A stretch of 64,000 bases of DNA from JAWLDA01 sp041686855 (GTDB lineage: Bacteria; Bacillota; Limnochordia; DTU080; RSA5). The stretch spans positions 124,001-188,000 of the forward strand of contig JAWLDA010000008.1 in the NCBI GenBank assembly GCA_041686855.1. The letters run 5' to 3'. The translations under genes and the position numbers were made by a program. The notes beneath the pieces were generated by a model. It worked only from the letters and a program-made list of their open reading frames with translations, was not told the origin of the DNA and did not search any database. Position 1 is the first letter of the stretch. Each line of letters opens with the position of its first letter. Of the stretch, positions 7,440 to 22,400 are shown one piece after another.

Positions 7440-10400
7440 TTACTCATTCGCCTCCGACGACTCGCCTCCATCTGAAGGCTCCTCATCGCTACCCTCGTCT
7501 TCGTCCGACTCGTCGTCGTCTTGGTCTTCGTCTTGGGCGTTCTCTTCGTCGGACGTTTCGAAGTCGCCTCCAGCCCCCTCGGTTCCAGGCGTGCCGCCGG
7601 GACTTCTAAAGGGACCTACTCCAACCACGTCCGGCATCTTTGACGTGATGCGAACAAAGCTGTTCTCTGTCGCGAAGTGGGTCTCGATATAGTCCGGATC
7701 GTAATTCACGTCGTACGCGTCGGTCATCATCATGCGGTCGGCCGCAAAGATCAGGTAAAACACCTGTCTGTCGGGTGCATAGAGCTGCAGATCAACATCA
7801 AACAGCTCCTTGTTCACATTGTCGACTCTCGCCGTGTGGTGGCTATTATTGAATCTGCCAACACTGCCGATCACGGTGTGCAGGAATTGCAGGTCGTCGG
7901 CATCGGCAGCGATCAGAGCATAGTCGGACTCGAGGCGATCAAAGATAATCCCCACATCCGACTGGGCGTGGAGGGTTACGGAGTCAGCCATGCCGTTGAC
8001 GCCCCGCACATCCATGCGCAACCGTTGCTCCCCGTCGTGGATGAGCTGGTTGAGACGGACGGTGTCTGCCTGGAAGCGTCCACCCTCTGAAAGGTAAGCT
8101 TTGTCGATGAACAGCTCGCTTCCTGGGGTCATCAACAGAATGTTGAGCTGTCCCGTGCCGAGCTCGGTGAGCGAGACATTGCCGACCGTACGCATCGAAA
8201 TCGCCTTTGGAGCCGTGATAGAATCAACCGAAATGCCTCCGTAGAGCGCCAAGAGGTCGATCGATCCGTTGTGGCTACGCAGGTACTCCGAGACCAGGTC
8301 GCCGCCCCGCTCCTCGAGGTAGATATCCTGCGAGGCGGTAGCGTTGATAATCCCCGTGGCGTCCACGACGATTCGGTCTTCAACTTCTCCGATGGAACCG
8401 GTGTCGGCCGTCAGCTCGATGTTCCGTGTGTCAATGATCACGTCGTCTTGCGGGTTCCGATTGAGAATAGAACCGCTTGCCCACAGATCCACGTCCCCAT
8501 CGGCGCCGGTGAGGATGACACCGCTGACGGCAAGGTCACCCGTTTGGGTCACACTGACATCGTCTGCTCCCTGCGTAATCCCGAGAATCTCCAACGTGCC
8601 TGCCGTGTTGTTCAGCGTTATGGCGCCCATGCCCATGTTGGTCGCATGAAAGCCTTTGACGGTGTTGGCGCCCGTCAGCGTCTGAGGGCCTGTGCTCACG
8701 ACTCTTAGCTGCGCCGCATCCAGAATGCGCCCAGCGCCTGCCTGTACAATCGAACCCGCGGCCGTGAGCGAGACGTCGCCGGTGGTCGCCAGGCGCTCCC
8801 CAATCGTGATGTCACCGTCGACATTGAACGTCATCGCTCCGCCGTCACCCTCGACGGGGCCACTCGTGACCAGCGCTCCATCCTGCGTGACGACGAGTGC
8901 CCCAACACCCTGGTCGACGCCGAGGATCTCCAACGAAGCCGCAGTGTTCGTCAGCTCCAGTGCACCGGACCCGGTGTTGCTTGCACGGAAGCTTCGCACA
9001 GTGTTGGCGCCATTAAGCGTCTGGGCGCCGTTGCTCACCGTGGTCAGGCGAGTCGAGTCGAGAATGCGTCCTACGCCTGTTTGCTCGATAGAGCCATCGG
9101 CCGTGAGCGAAACGTCCCCGGTGGTCGTCAGGCGCTCGCCCATGGTGATGCCACCCTCGACATTGAACGTGATCGCTCCACCGTCACTCTCGACAGCCCC
9201 GCTCGTGACCAGATCGCCAATGTGCGTGATCACGATAGCTCCGGCACCTTGATCGACGCCGAGGATCTCCAAGGAAGCCGCTGTGTTCGTCAGCTCGAGT
9301 GCACCGGACCCGGTGTTGCTTGCACGGAAGCTTCGCACAGTGTTGGCGCCATTCAGCGTCTGGGCGCCGTTGCTCACGGTGGTCAGGCGAGCCGAGTCGA
9401 GAATGCGTCCTACGCCTGTTTGCTCGATAGAGCCATCGGCGCTGAGCGAAACGTCGCCGGTGGTCGCCAGACGCTCCCCGATCGTGATGTCACCTTCGAC
9501 ATTAAACGTAATGTCTCCGCCGTCACCCTCAACCGCTCCGCTGGTGACTACCTTGCCAACCTGAGTGATCACAATGGCGCCGTCACCCTGGTCGACACCG
9601 AGAATCTCCAATGCGACCGACTCGTTGGTCAACTGGATGTCGCCGGCCCCATTGTTGGTCGCACGGAAGCTCTGTACGGCGTTCGGACCGTTCAGCGTCT
9701 GCGCGCCGTTGCTCACGGTGGTCAGACGAGTTGACTCAAGGAAACGGCCGGCGCCTGTCTGCAGGATGGAGCCATTAGCAGTAAGCGTAACGGGGCCCGC
9801 AGTCGTGAACTGTTCGCCAATCGTGATATCGCCGTCCACCGTAAAGGTGAACGCACCACCGTCACCGATGACAGCGCCACTCGTGATGAGGTCACCGGTC
9901 TGGGTGAGGCTCATTGCGCCCACGCCTTGGTCAATCCCGACGATCTCCAAAGAGTCGCTGCTATTGTTGAGTTGAATCTCGCCGGCTCCAGTGTTGGTGG
10001 CAAGGAACCGCTCCACGGTATTGGCGCCGTTCAACACCTGAGCGCCGCTACTTACCGCTGTGAGCAACCCTGCATCGAGGATCCGGCCGGCGCCCGTCTG
10101 CGTGAGTGAGCCTCCCGCCGTCAGAGTCACGTTACCCTCCGTCGCCACGCGCTCCGTAATCGTGATGTCGCCGTCGGCGCTTAGCTGGATCTCTCCACCG
10201 TCACTGGCGACGGCCCCACTTGCAAGGAGATCGCCTACCTGTGTGACAACGATCGCTCCGTCACTCTGGGCAACGCCGAGGAGCTCCAAGGCGTCGACCG
10301 TATTGGTCAACTCGATATCACCCGCGCCCGTATTGGTCGCAACGAAGCTCTGGACCGTGTTGGCGCCGGTGAGGCTCTGGGCGCCGCGGCTCACGGTGGT

Positions 10401-13400
10401 TAACCGTGCGGTGGTAAGAACGCGCCCTGCGCCTGTCTGGGCGATCGCACCGTCGGCCGTGAGCGAGACGTCTCCTTCCGTCTGGACTCGCTCGCTCATC
10501 GTCAAATCCCCGTCGGCTTGGAGGGTGATGTTGCCGCCTTCGCTCGAGACAGCCCCGCCCGTGATGAGGCTCCCGGCATGGGTGACGGTGATCGCTCCCG
10601 CGCCCTGTGTAATTTCGGTGATCTCCAGGGAGCTTGCCGTATTGCGCAACGCGATGTCGCCGCTCTCGCCGTTCTTCGCTTGGAAGCGTGACACCGAGTT
10701 ATTCCCGGTCAGGGCCTGCCCGGTAGCGGTCTGTGTCATCCAGTTAAACGTGCGCACGCGGCTCGTCGCTTCTTGAGTGATACTGCCCGTAGCGCGCAGG
10801 TCCACACTCGTCGTTGCCTGCATCTCCCCTTGGAGGTGCATGTCTCCTGCGGAGCGGAGGAGTATCGATCCCCCCGCCGTGAGGTTGCCTAGGTTGACAA
10901 CGTTGGCGAGACTGTTTACATAGATCCCCGCACCGACGGATCCAGCCTCGGCGCTCAGCACACCTGTCGGGCTCAGCATCAAGGCCAGCGGGTTGAGAGG
11001 GCCACCAACGCTCCCTTCCTCAGCCACCAAATCGATGCTGCTTCCCTGAATCGTCACAGGGCTCGCACCGCTGGTCAGGATGGAACCGCGGGCCCTAAGG
11101 TGGATGTCGCCTTCTCCATACATCTGGGCGACGTTGAGATCGCCAAACAACTCATTGATGTACATATCCTGCGCCGCTCTTGCGGTGAGCTCGGCTCCGG
11201 TCTTCAAGGCCAAGGTGAGCGGATCGGCGGCGCTTCCAATCCCGCCGTCGCCACCTTCGACAATCGTGTTCCCGCCGCTGATGGCCGCCGTCCCAGGTAG
11301 AGAGACGTCGTAGAGTCCTTCGGTGCCCTTGACCCGGATGGAGCCGCCACTCTCCACCGCTTTTACGTAGAGCGGTTGACGAGAGCCCAGGTAGACATGA
11401 TCGTTCCCTTCAACGTCGATGGTGCCGGTGGCCGCCACATCGACGGAGTCGCGCAGCAACACAGTGACTGTGCCGGTTTCGGTATCGACCGCGACGTCGT
11501 CGGTTTCGGCGGCCGCCAAGGCAATGCGGACATCCTCGTTCTTAAGATCCTCCGGACTGGTGATCACAATCTCGCCGTTGTCCGTTCCCACACTGCCGCT
11601 TCTTGCCAGCAACGTGACGTTGCGACCCTTGACGTTTGGATCCTCGATGCGCGTCTCGGTGCTGGTGGTCTGTTTAAAGAGGATCCCGCCACCGACAGCG
11701 TATTGGAGCTGCTCCTTGGTCCACGCGGAGCCCTCAGTCAACTCAGCCTCTTCGGCTGCGCTCAACTGATAGGTGAAGTTCGGATCGTATGTCCCCTTAC
11801 CGTACGCGTTGTGCAGGTCGCCGTACTGCTCGGGATCCATGATGTCACCCGCTTGAGTCGGATCAAACGTTTCCGCAGTGTACCCGACCACATCACCATT
11901 CTCATCCAAGATGGGCGCGACGCCCCGCAGCCTCCAGTAGAGCTCGTACTCACTCTTCTTGGCGCCCTTGTACGCGCTGATCGTGTCCTGAGCGCTCTCT
12001 TCGGCCCCTTCACCATCGATCAATCGCATGTCGTCCCAAAGCTGCTCCAGTTGGTCGATCGTGCGCTGATCCTTCTTTTCGCTGCGATTGGCGTCAACGA
12101 TGGAGCCGTTGGCCGCCTCGATGCGCACGTCGCCTGCGAACGACTCAACCGAGATGAGGTGAAAGTCGCGATCAGTTTGGCGGACGGAGATATCGCCTTG
12201 TGCCGTGGCATTTAACCCGCCTTGCTCGCTGGTGCCAACGGAGAGGTTGAGCGCCTGACTCGACGTGCCGATCCCGCCTTGACGTGAGACGAGCTCGACG
12301 CGCTCGCCGGTGATCACGCTCGTATTGCCGGAGGACGCCTGTACGATACTGCCGTCGGCGTCGAGGGCCACGTTGCCGGCGCCCGTGGAGATCCCCGCCA
12401 CACGGGCGTGTTGCCCGAGGGAGCGAATCGAAATATCCCCTCTGCTGGTAAGCGCCGTGAGAGAGCCAGAGGCCCCTTCAAGCCTTGTAGTGATCCCTGT
12501 AATGCTTCCAATGCCGTTCTGAGCGTTTAGATCGATCTCACGACCGACAACGGTTGCCGTCTGCGCCGACTGTGTGATCGCTCCGCCCGTCGTCCGGAGT
12601 TGCACCCTGCCGCCGGTGTTGCTGACCGAGCCTGCGATGATGATGTCACCAACGCTCGTCACGTTGATGGCGGCCGCCGAGTCGCCCGCGTCGTACCCGA
12701 TGAACTCAATCGGAATCGCATGATCCGCCATGACGGAGTGGGTGTAGATTTTCTGTGAACCCTGCTTGTAGGTATCCTTTACATAGTAGGTGCGCTCACC
12801 GACACACCAACCTAAAAGGTTAAAGGAGTTGCATTCGGACCACTCTTGGTGGTCCACACGCTTGGGAGAGCTGGTTTGATACTCCTTGGACGTGAATTCG
12901 TAATTGTGTCCCTGACTGGAGCGGTCCACATACTGCCCGTCTGGGAGGTCGACCGCGTCCCCATCGGCCACTTTGGTGTAAGTGTCGTACTCATCGGTGT
13001 CGCCGGGGAAGATGTCGAACCACGAGCTCTCCTCTTTTCTTCCAACCCACGTCTCAGTAAAGTCCTGTCCCCGCTTCCAGACGTAGCGAATGTTATTTAC
13101 CGGGTTGTAGGTGGCCTTGCGGCCGGCGCTCGACGCGGTCTGCTGGGTGAGAAGCCGATCGGCCGCCCACGTTTGCGTGCGCACACGAGAACCGATACGT
13201 TCAAAGACCGTGGTGATCGGGGTGCCGTTACTCCGCTTACTGGTATCGGTAATACGGACGATCCCCTCGATGTCGCCGCCGTTGTCGAGGCCACTCACCA
13301 CGATGTCGTAAGGCAGCTGGTTGTTGACGTTGATCCGCCCGTAGCCGTCCATCACGCGAATCTTGCCGCCACCCGTGTTCATAATCTCGCCGTAGAGCTC

Positions 13401-16400
13401 GGCGTAGCCGCCCTGAACCTGCACACCGTCGAGGACGATCTGATTCGTCTCCGGATTAAAATAGGCCGCAATGCGTCCCAGGGGACCGCCGGCGAATCCG
13501 GTGAGCTGATACGGCGCGTAATCCCCAGGGTCGGAGATATTCGGCCTTCCCTGCCGGATCCAGGATTTCCTCATCGCGTCAATCTCACTTTGCAGACTCG
13601 TCCCCAGAGTCACTTGCCAGTCGGGAATCCCGCTTTGGATGGTACCGTTGATGTTGAGGTACCGGGCGCTGATAAAGATGTTGTTGCCCGCGATCCACGA
13701 GCCCCCACCAGGACGGTGTTCGGCATCTTCGGACGCGTCTTTCAACGCGTTCATCGTCGACTCCAACGCATCCCTCATATTACAGAACATTTGCCCAATA
13801 GCGTCATCGGGATTGCAGGCTGCGTCGTACTGATCGTACAAGGCCTTGACACTGGCATACCTTTGGTGAATCGACATCCCGTTACTCTCTGAAGTGTTCG
13901 CAACGTCGCTCCATAGAGAGCGCGGATCGCCACCCACGTGGACAAAGCCGTTGACGTAGGACTGCATGATCGTCCCGTTGTCCGCTCGCAAATTCACGGT
14001 GTTCGCCGTAATGCTCGGAGCCGCCTGATCCCCCTGTCCAAGGAGCTTGATGTTGCCTCGGACGTTTTGGATGTTTACCGTTCCCGTCCGGTTGGTGATA
14101 TCCCCGGTGATCTCGATGTCCGGGGCAGGCGTGGACGAGTTCCCTCCACCAATGAACGGATTATACGTGTTGTGCACGGTGATGGTGGGCCGCACATCTG
14201 AGGTGCCCGATGCCTCGATCGTAAAGTTGGCCAGCGGGCTTCCCAGACGATTCAAGGCGTTAATCATTGCTACGCCGGTCACGTCGGCCTGATTGAAGTA
14301 GACGTGTCCACCCGTATCCTCGATGGTGAGCCGATTCACTCGCAAAAAGCGTGAGCTGTTGTTTTCAATGGTAATCTCCGCGTCCGACGCTGCCCGCAAC
14401 TCGCCCGATCCGGCCAAGTAGTCGCCGGTCACATTGATGTTCCCACCTCGGGCCAGGACATCTGCAACGTTGATGAACTGCACGTTCAACTTATCGACGA
14501 TGAACGAGCTTCCCTCGTTGGGATCCGTCGCCGGGTAACCCATCTGGCGCAACTGCTGCTTGACAAAGTTGATCTCTGCCGTGAACGCGGCTTGCGCGTC
14601 CGGGTCTGTCCCATAGGCAGCCCGTAACTCGTAAAGCTGTTTCAATCTCTCCACGAGATTCGTCGCCAAGTTCTCATTGGTGATCGTAAACGAGACGCCA
14701 TCCGTCTGTTGCTCGATCGTACCATCCGTAGCGATGATCAAGAACTGCTTGTTTTGGATGCCCGCGTCAAGGAATCCCTCGACTGTTACACCGGTGCTCA
14801 CGCTTGAACGGCTGGAACCCCCCCTTAGTTTAAGGGAGACGTCGGCGCCGAAGGCATCGGCAATATCCTCCGCCAGCGCACGGTAAAGATCTGTTCCGGT
14901 CCCTTGACCGTCGGAGAGTGCGTATCCATTGGCGGTCAAGAGGTTGACATCACCGACACTGCGCAGTTTGGCGCCGCCCGCGACGGTGATCGTCCCGCTC
15001 CGACTAATGATGGCGTCGGCCTCCGGATCCGTCTCGACCGGGAATGCCGTCTTGTTGTACAAGTCTGTGCGCGCAATCGCTCTCAGGGCGTTTTCGCGCC
15101 CCTCTGCATCTCGACCGGCGTACAGACTGATGTCGCCGTCCGTCCGGATCGAGGTGTCCGCGCCGACATGCACAAACTCAGTCGCCCGAATATTGGACTC
15201 GGAGATCCCTTGCGCCGCTCCAGCGGCCCCGTACGTCTTGGCGTTGGCGCTTGTCTCGACGTCTGCCCGCGTCCGGGCGCCTAGGACGGCGGTGCCGACC
15301 GTGTCGAGCGTCACGTCGCTGCCCATTTTCACGTTTGCCGATGCGTCGACGTCAGCACGAGACTCAGAACGGGCGACGGATATGGCGCCGCCCACGTCAA
15401 GCTTTACGCGATCTCTCACGACGATGTCGTTCACGGCAATGAAGTTTGTCCGGCCGGGATCAGCCCATTCTCCGATCACGTTGATCGCGGCGCCATCGCC
15501 TACGTGCACGTTCGTCGTCAAATCGATATCAGACCGGCTGACAACCGCCGCTCCTCCAGCGATACCGCCCGAGCCCGCCTTGGCATTGAATCCGTTGCCG
15601 ACGAGCGCAGGCTTGCGCGTCACGTTTTGTGCCAAGACGCTGAGATCGTAAGCGGTGAGTGCCGCCTCGTCCAGGATTCTCGCGTTCACCGTTGCGTCGA
15701 TATCATGCGACGTCACAGAGCCGCTTGCTCCGAGGACCGACGCGTTGAGACTGTCCACCTCGCCGTTGTATTGCGCTTCGTGGGACGCGCTCACATCGAT
15801 CGTACGCGCGCTGAGTCCGTCATCGGCGCCAAGCTCGGCTGTCGTAGTCGAAGCATTGCTCGTGTTGGCCACGGCAGCTGCTCCAGCGATCAAGCCGCCA
15901 CTACCCGAAAACGCCTTGGAGTAGGTGCCGTCCAAGCCTGCAGCGTTCACCGAGAGTGAACCACCCAGATGGCCGGTGACACTCTCATGCACAATTGCAC
16001 GCGTCGAGCTCTCGGCATTCGCGTTGGCCACGTTTGCGCCCAGTGCGGCGATCCCGCCCGTGACTCCAGTCACCTCAGCGCGTTGGCTGGTTGCATTACC
16101 GGCAAGCACCCGCACGTTGCTACCAATCTGTAGGGTCGAACCAATCGTCGCCAAGACCGTCGAGACGCTCGACGCCGTGCTTACCGTTGCATTCGCACCG
16201 TATCCCAGCAAGCCGACTCCGGCCGCCTCCGCGTAACTCTCAGCCGTTGAATTGCTACCGTTTTGGGTGACAACGGCGCTTACATCGAGAGCGCGTGCCG
16301 TCACTCGTCCGCCGGTGCCGATCGTGGCCTCGACGGTCGGGGTCGCTTTGGCAACCGCCGCGGCGACGCCCAACCCGTTAAAGACAGAGCCCCCGTACCC

Positions 16401-19400
16401 ACGGGCAATCGCGGACACTTGCGGCACAGCCCTTGCCGACAGAGCAACGGCAGCGTACACGCCGTCAACGTTGACGTGGTTGCCAATCACCGATTTCACG
16501 TCACCATCGTCAGTCGCGCTGGCGCCCGACCCAGCGACCGCGGCTGCGACGCCCCCAGCGCCAGCAATGGTGAGAGCGTCGACGCTCCCACTACGTTCGC
16601 TTGTGAGATTGAGGCTTCCCGACGCCAACTTGACGGTCATGGCAGGGCCGCTTGATCCATTATCTCCGATGAGGGCTTGGGTAGCGCCCTTCTTTTCGGC
16701 TACGGCGCTCACCGCGCCGGCAGCCGCGCCCCCGGCCTGGTACCCCTGGGCCGTGGCGTCCATATCGGTACTGTCGAGCGCCGACAACGCGAGCTCCCCG
16801 TTGCCTGTCTGCACCTCCAGGGAGACGCCCCGGGTCGCCCTCGCCGTTACGTTGTTGTGGACGGTGTTGACAGCAACCGCGGCGCCGAGACTCACGACGC
16901 CTCCACTCCCCTGGTAACTACAGACGCTGGCCGCTCGTGTAGCGTCGCACAAGAGGTCTGCGCCCCCTTGACCGGTAAGGCGCCCGGTCAGGGCGTGCAC
17001 CCGGATACTGCCTCTCGACGTAATGCGCGACCCTTCGATGACGGCGGCATCGACGTCATTGACGATGTTAAGAATCCCGATGGAGGCGCCCAATGCGCCT
17101 ACACCCGCTGCCGCGCCGCCGGCCACAATGCTCGCAAGATCACGCACCTCAGCCCGCACGGTAACGTCATCTCCGGCGTCGAGGGTTGATCCCCCTCGTA
17201 CCGTCGCAGTCGTCGATCCGAGGGAACCGGCGCCAAGTAAATCTTTGACATCGATACGTCCGGTATTATTCACAGAGTCCAAATCCCGAGAGGTGATCGG
17301 TTCCTCCCCGCCCTCTTCGACGCCGGGACTCAGTTCGATGTTCTGTTCATCGCCCTCTGTAACGAGTCGGTCACCGTCGACGAGCTGATTCACTCGCGAG
17401 AGCGTACCCGCTCCGTTTCGATCGAGCTCATCCATGACGTCGCCGCTTAGGTGTGCGCCCACGAGCGTGACTGCCGCGACCCCGGAGAGCCCTGAAATGC
17501 CCAGGCCGCCCGTAGCCGCGATCGTCGACAGATACCGTTCGGCTTGAGCGTCGATGGTAATGTCACCGGTGGTGTACGCGTCAGTGTTCTGCACGTACGC
17601 CGTCGTCGTGTTGCCCACGTAGGTGACCGACGCTGCGGCGCCGACACCGGGACCGGAGAACCCGACCCCCGCGGCTCCGACCCGGTTCTTAGTGGCAATC
17701 CGATCCTGGGCCGTCACCGTAAAGCTTCCGGCCCGGCTGGAAGACTCACCCACGCTGGAGTCTTTCACATACGCTTCTGTCGTATTGAGAACAACGCTAA
17801 CGACCGCGCTGCCGGCCACACCCGCGCTGAGACCCGCACTGCCGCTGGCGCCCCACGTCTGGACCTCCGAGTCTATCTGGGCGTTGACGGCGACATCGCC
17901 ACTCGCGTTCACATCGGACCCGTTGACGTATGCACGGGTCGTGCTTTGGTCCACGGAGACGGCGATTGCGCCCGCAAACGCGCCTGCCCCGATGGCCGCC
18001 CCTCCTACCGAGACAAAGAGGCGTGCGGCGTGCTCGGCGTTCACCGCAAGGTGGCGCGTGCGGATCGTAGCGTCATCGACGTACGCTTCAGTGCTACCCG
18101 TAAAGACGCCCACGTTGGCAGAGCCTGCCACGCCGCCGACGCCACCGGAGGCGCCCGCCGCAATCGAAGCAGCATTTTGGGTCGAATTAGCGTCAATGCT
18201 CACCGTATGCTTCGCGTCCACCTGGTCGCTCTCACGCACATACGCGCGGGTATCTCGATCAAACACGTTCGTGTTGATGGCAGCGCCCACTCCGCCGACG
18301 CCGGCCGCCGCCGAGAGGATAGCCCCATAGCTAAACGCGTGGTCACTGGCACCCACGTGCAGGGACTGCCCTGCGCCGGCGCTGCCGGCATCGCGCCCGT
18401 TGATCGCCGCACCGCGGACGTAAGCCTCGGTTGTACCGGCGATCACGCTCACGTTGGTGATCCCGCCGACTCCGGCCCAAAAACCGACGGCAGCGTTCGC
18501 ACCAAAGTTTTGAATGTGGTGGGTGCCCGACGCGTTGACCGCCACACCCGTAACCTGCTTCGTCTTGCGATACGATGCGAGGTCAAGCAGAGGATTGAAG
18601 TTCTCCACCTGCTCCACCTCGAGGGCGCTCTCAAGGTTAAGGGAACCAGTCAGTCCACCTTCCGCCACCTCGACACTCTTAGAAGAATCCTTGGCCAGCG
18701 CCGTGACGGAGGTCTCCTCTCCTTGTATATAGGCAGAGGTGCGACCGCCCAACTCACTCACCGTCACCGAAAGTCCGACGCCGGCGCCTTTGCCCGCGGC
18801 GGCCAAGACACCCGCGGCGTTGGTGATCTGATCGTCGCTCCAAGCGACGACACCCACGTTGTTCTGAGCCAGCACGCTTGCGCCCGCATCGATGTACGCA
18901 AGCGTCTCGTTGTTAATCAAGTCGACCGCCGTCGATCCGGCGACGCCACCGCCCACGGCCGCAGCGCCGATGCCCACCGCAATGCTTTGAATTTTGGCCT
19001 GCGAGTCGCTCTTGACCAAGAGATTGCCCAGGCTGTACTCACGACCTGCCGCGCTGCCGCTCACGTGGGCTTTGGTCGAGTTGCCGATCTGATTCACTGC
19101 GAGTGCCATACCGACGCCGCCGCCCGTAGCGGTCCCCGCCAAGACGCCCGAGAGTGAACTAATCGTAGCTCGATCGGAAGCGAGCACCCGCACATCGTTC
19201 CCTGACCCCGTTGCCCCCGCGTCCACCAAGTCCGCTTCGGTCACGTTGTTGATGTGTGCTGACGACACAGAACCACGGACCGACGCGTTGACGGCGAGGC
19301 CCCCCGAGGAGGAGAGGGTCCGGATGACAGAGTCGTTCGCCGCTTCCACGTGTGTGCTCTGGTTCACCGCCAGGTGCACGCCGCCAACCCGAGCGCGGGT

Positions 19401-22400
19401 CGCATTGCGGATCTGGTTGTGCGCCACGGCGCCTCCAACAGCCGCCGGGCCGGCAGCCTGCACTTGTCCGGCGAGCGAGTCAATCTCCGACTCGTCACTC
19501 GCTGTGACGCGCACACTCTTGGCTGTGACGTTCTCCGATACGGCCGGTCTACCGCCGAGGGTGAACTCGTCGTCCACACAACGCCCGCTGCTGCATATCT
19601 CCGCGACCGTTTCGTTTAAGATGATGTTCGTCGTAATCGAACCGCCGACCGCAGCCGATCCAGCGGCTTGGGCCGAGACCGCGACGGTCCGAATCGTCGA
19701 TGCGTTGATCGCGTCGACGCTCACGCTCTCTTCGGCAGTGACATCGGTACCGATGATGCGCGCCCGCACTTCGTTTCCAATCTCGCTCACCGACACGGCC
19801 CCGCCGACAGACGCTGTACCGGCTCCCGACGCCTGCCCGCCCAGGGAGTAAATATCCGAAGTATCGCTGGCGGTAAGAGTGAGGCTTCCCGTCTCTACTG
19901 AGCGATCGCCGCTCGAGACGACTTCGGCAATCGTGTCATTATTAATGAAAGCCGTCGCAGCCCCGGCGCCAACTGCGGCAGTGCCTGAGGCGCCCCCCGA
20001 TGCAGCCGCCGCTATTATTAATGAAGTGTTTGTTCCCTTGAGGCTCGTCGATCCCTCGACGTCGACATTCGCCCCCTGAATCGCGGAGCGCGTGGTGTTG
20101 GTGATGGTAGCCACCGCAGCGGCGCCGCCAACAGCCGCAGTCCCCGACCCACTCAGCTGTCCGGCGAGCGTAAAGATCCTGGAGTTATCCTCTGCATCGA
20201 CGGCCAGGCTGCTCGACTCAATGGTGTCGCCGTTCTCCGACACGATCTCAGCGACCGTCTCGTTCGTGATGGTGTTCGTCGTGGCGGACGCCCCCACCGC
20301 TGCGGTGCCGGCTCCTTGACCCGAGACGCCGACCGCAACAATCAAAGAGTCGCTCTCGGCGTCGAGTGTGACCGCACTGGCTGCCGCGACATCGACCCCG
20401 TCAATGCGCGCTTTCACCATATTGGTGACGACGTTGACTGTCACTGCTGCGCCCACGGCGGCGTTCCCGGCGCCGCTCAGCTGCCCGGCGATCGTAAAGA
20501 TGGCCGAGGAATCCTTGCCCTCTACGTTCAGCTGCGCCGCCTCGACCGATGTGTCGCTGTCCGAATCGACCTCAGCTACAGCGTTGTTGGCCACGATGTT
20601 AGTCGTGTTCGAACCACCGACCGCAGCAGTGCCGGATCCTTGACCCGCCAAGGCGGCTGCAACGATGAGCGTGTCGCTTCCGGAACCGACGTAAACAGCG
20701 CCGTCGGAGATGATATCCACGCTGCTGACGCGCGCCGTGCTCGAGTTCCCGACGTAGCTCACCGCTGCGGCGGCGCCCACAGCCGTGTTCCCTGCGCCAC
20801 TAAATTGACCCGCAAGCGTGGCGATCATCGCGTTGTCGTCCGCCGTCACGTCGAGACTCCCTGTCTGCAGGGAGGCCTTGTTACTTGGACCGGTCACTTC
20901 GGCCGTCGTCTCGTTTCCAATAAACGATGAGGTGACCGAACCACCAACAGCCGCGGTCTGCGAACCGCCGCCGGAAGCCGCAACAGAGATGATCACCGAC
21001 GCGTTGTGTGCATTGATAGTGCTTGCACCGTTCACCTGGGAATCCATTCCGGTGAGCGCGGCCCGCGTCGTGTTAAAGATTTGGCTGTGGACGACGGCGC
21101 CGCCAACTGCAGCGTTCCCCCCGCCCGAGAGCTGCCCAGCCAGGGCGTAGATACCGGCTGCGTCCTTGGCGGAGATGGCGAGAGACTCCGCGGAGAGAGA
21201 CTCCTCGTCCGCGGCGAGGACCTCCGCCTCCGTCGTGTTGTCAATCACAGCGACCGTGGCCGATCCGTTGACGGCCACCTTTTCAGACCCGCCGGAAGCC
21301 GACGCAGTCCAAATTGCGGAGGTGTTCGCCGCGTCGACCGTGACCGCTCCGGGAGAGGTTACGTTGGCTCCGTCCACCCTGGCACGCGTCTCATTGGCAA
21401 TCCAATTGACGGCTGCAGAGCCGCCGACGGCCGCTTTGCCCCCGGCCGAGAGTTGTCCGGCCAGAGCGATGATGACCGAACCGTCACTGCCTTGTACACT
21501 CAGACTGCCCGCGTCAACCGTGTTGCCTGCGTCCGAGTGAATCTCAGCAAGCGTCGTGTTGCCGATCTCCGAGAGCGCCAGCGATCCTGCCAGCGAAGCG
21601 TTGCCACCCGTCGCGGCCGCCGCCAGCGCCAGAGTGCGAATCGCGGCATCATTCTTCGCGCTGACAACCGCCGCCCCGTCTACTTCGACGTCGACTCCGT
21701 CGATACGAGCGTTTACCTGGTTGTTGATTCCATTAAAAGCAACCGTGATTCCGGCAGCCGCTCCGCCACTGCTGCCACTGACGGTCACGTTTCCTGCGAG
21801 CGAGTTGATGTCGGAGTTGTCGGAAGCCTTGACACCGAGAGCCCCCACGTCGACTCGGCGAGCCGCGCCCGACGCCGTCAGAGCGGCGGTCACCTCATTG
21901 TTGATACGATTCACCGTCACCGAACCGCCGCCGGCAAATTTATTCGCTACCCCGGCGCCCACGCTGAGACCGATAATGGTCGCGTTGGATTCAGCCTCTA
22001 CGTTGAGCGACTCCGCGGCCGCAACATCCGAATCCGAGACGGTTGCAGAGAAGGTGTTAGCGATGTCGTTCCACGCAAATGAGATGCCGACATTGTTGCC
22101 ACCGCCTTGAGCCACGCCGGCGACCGAGATAATGCTGCTCCCATTCAGAGGTGCGTCTCCCTCCAAAGGATCTGCAGGATCACCGAACGATTTGTCGTTC
22201 TTCCCTGAATCCTCGTCGGAGGCTGCCTCCGACGCCGCGTCCCCCGCGTCCTCGGTCGCGTTGTTGGCCGCGTCCCCCGCCCCATCCGCGGACGACTGGG
22301 CGCCTTTGATCATTTCCGTATCGGCTCGGAGATCCGCCCCGCGATAGTCGAGAAACGGCGCCAACTCAGGGCATTCGTCTCCAGTACAATCGTGACTGTC

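Noticed and set aside
8692..10776. Series of plus-strand frames rich in Ser/Pro/Ala within the 339-bp repeats
   Set aside because: They recur with the 339-bp period as a shadow of the repeat on the other strand and have no ribosome sites.
17544..19157. Long plus-strand open frame of 537 codons opposite the adhesin gene
   Set aside because: It is one of many antisense frames in the GC-rich repetitive adhesin gene. Its composition is Arg/His/Gly-rich and it shows no domain, while the minus frame encodes the recognisable repeats.
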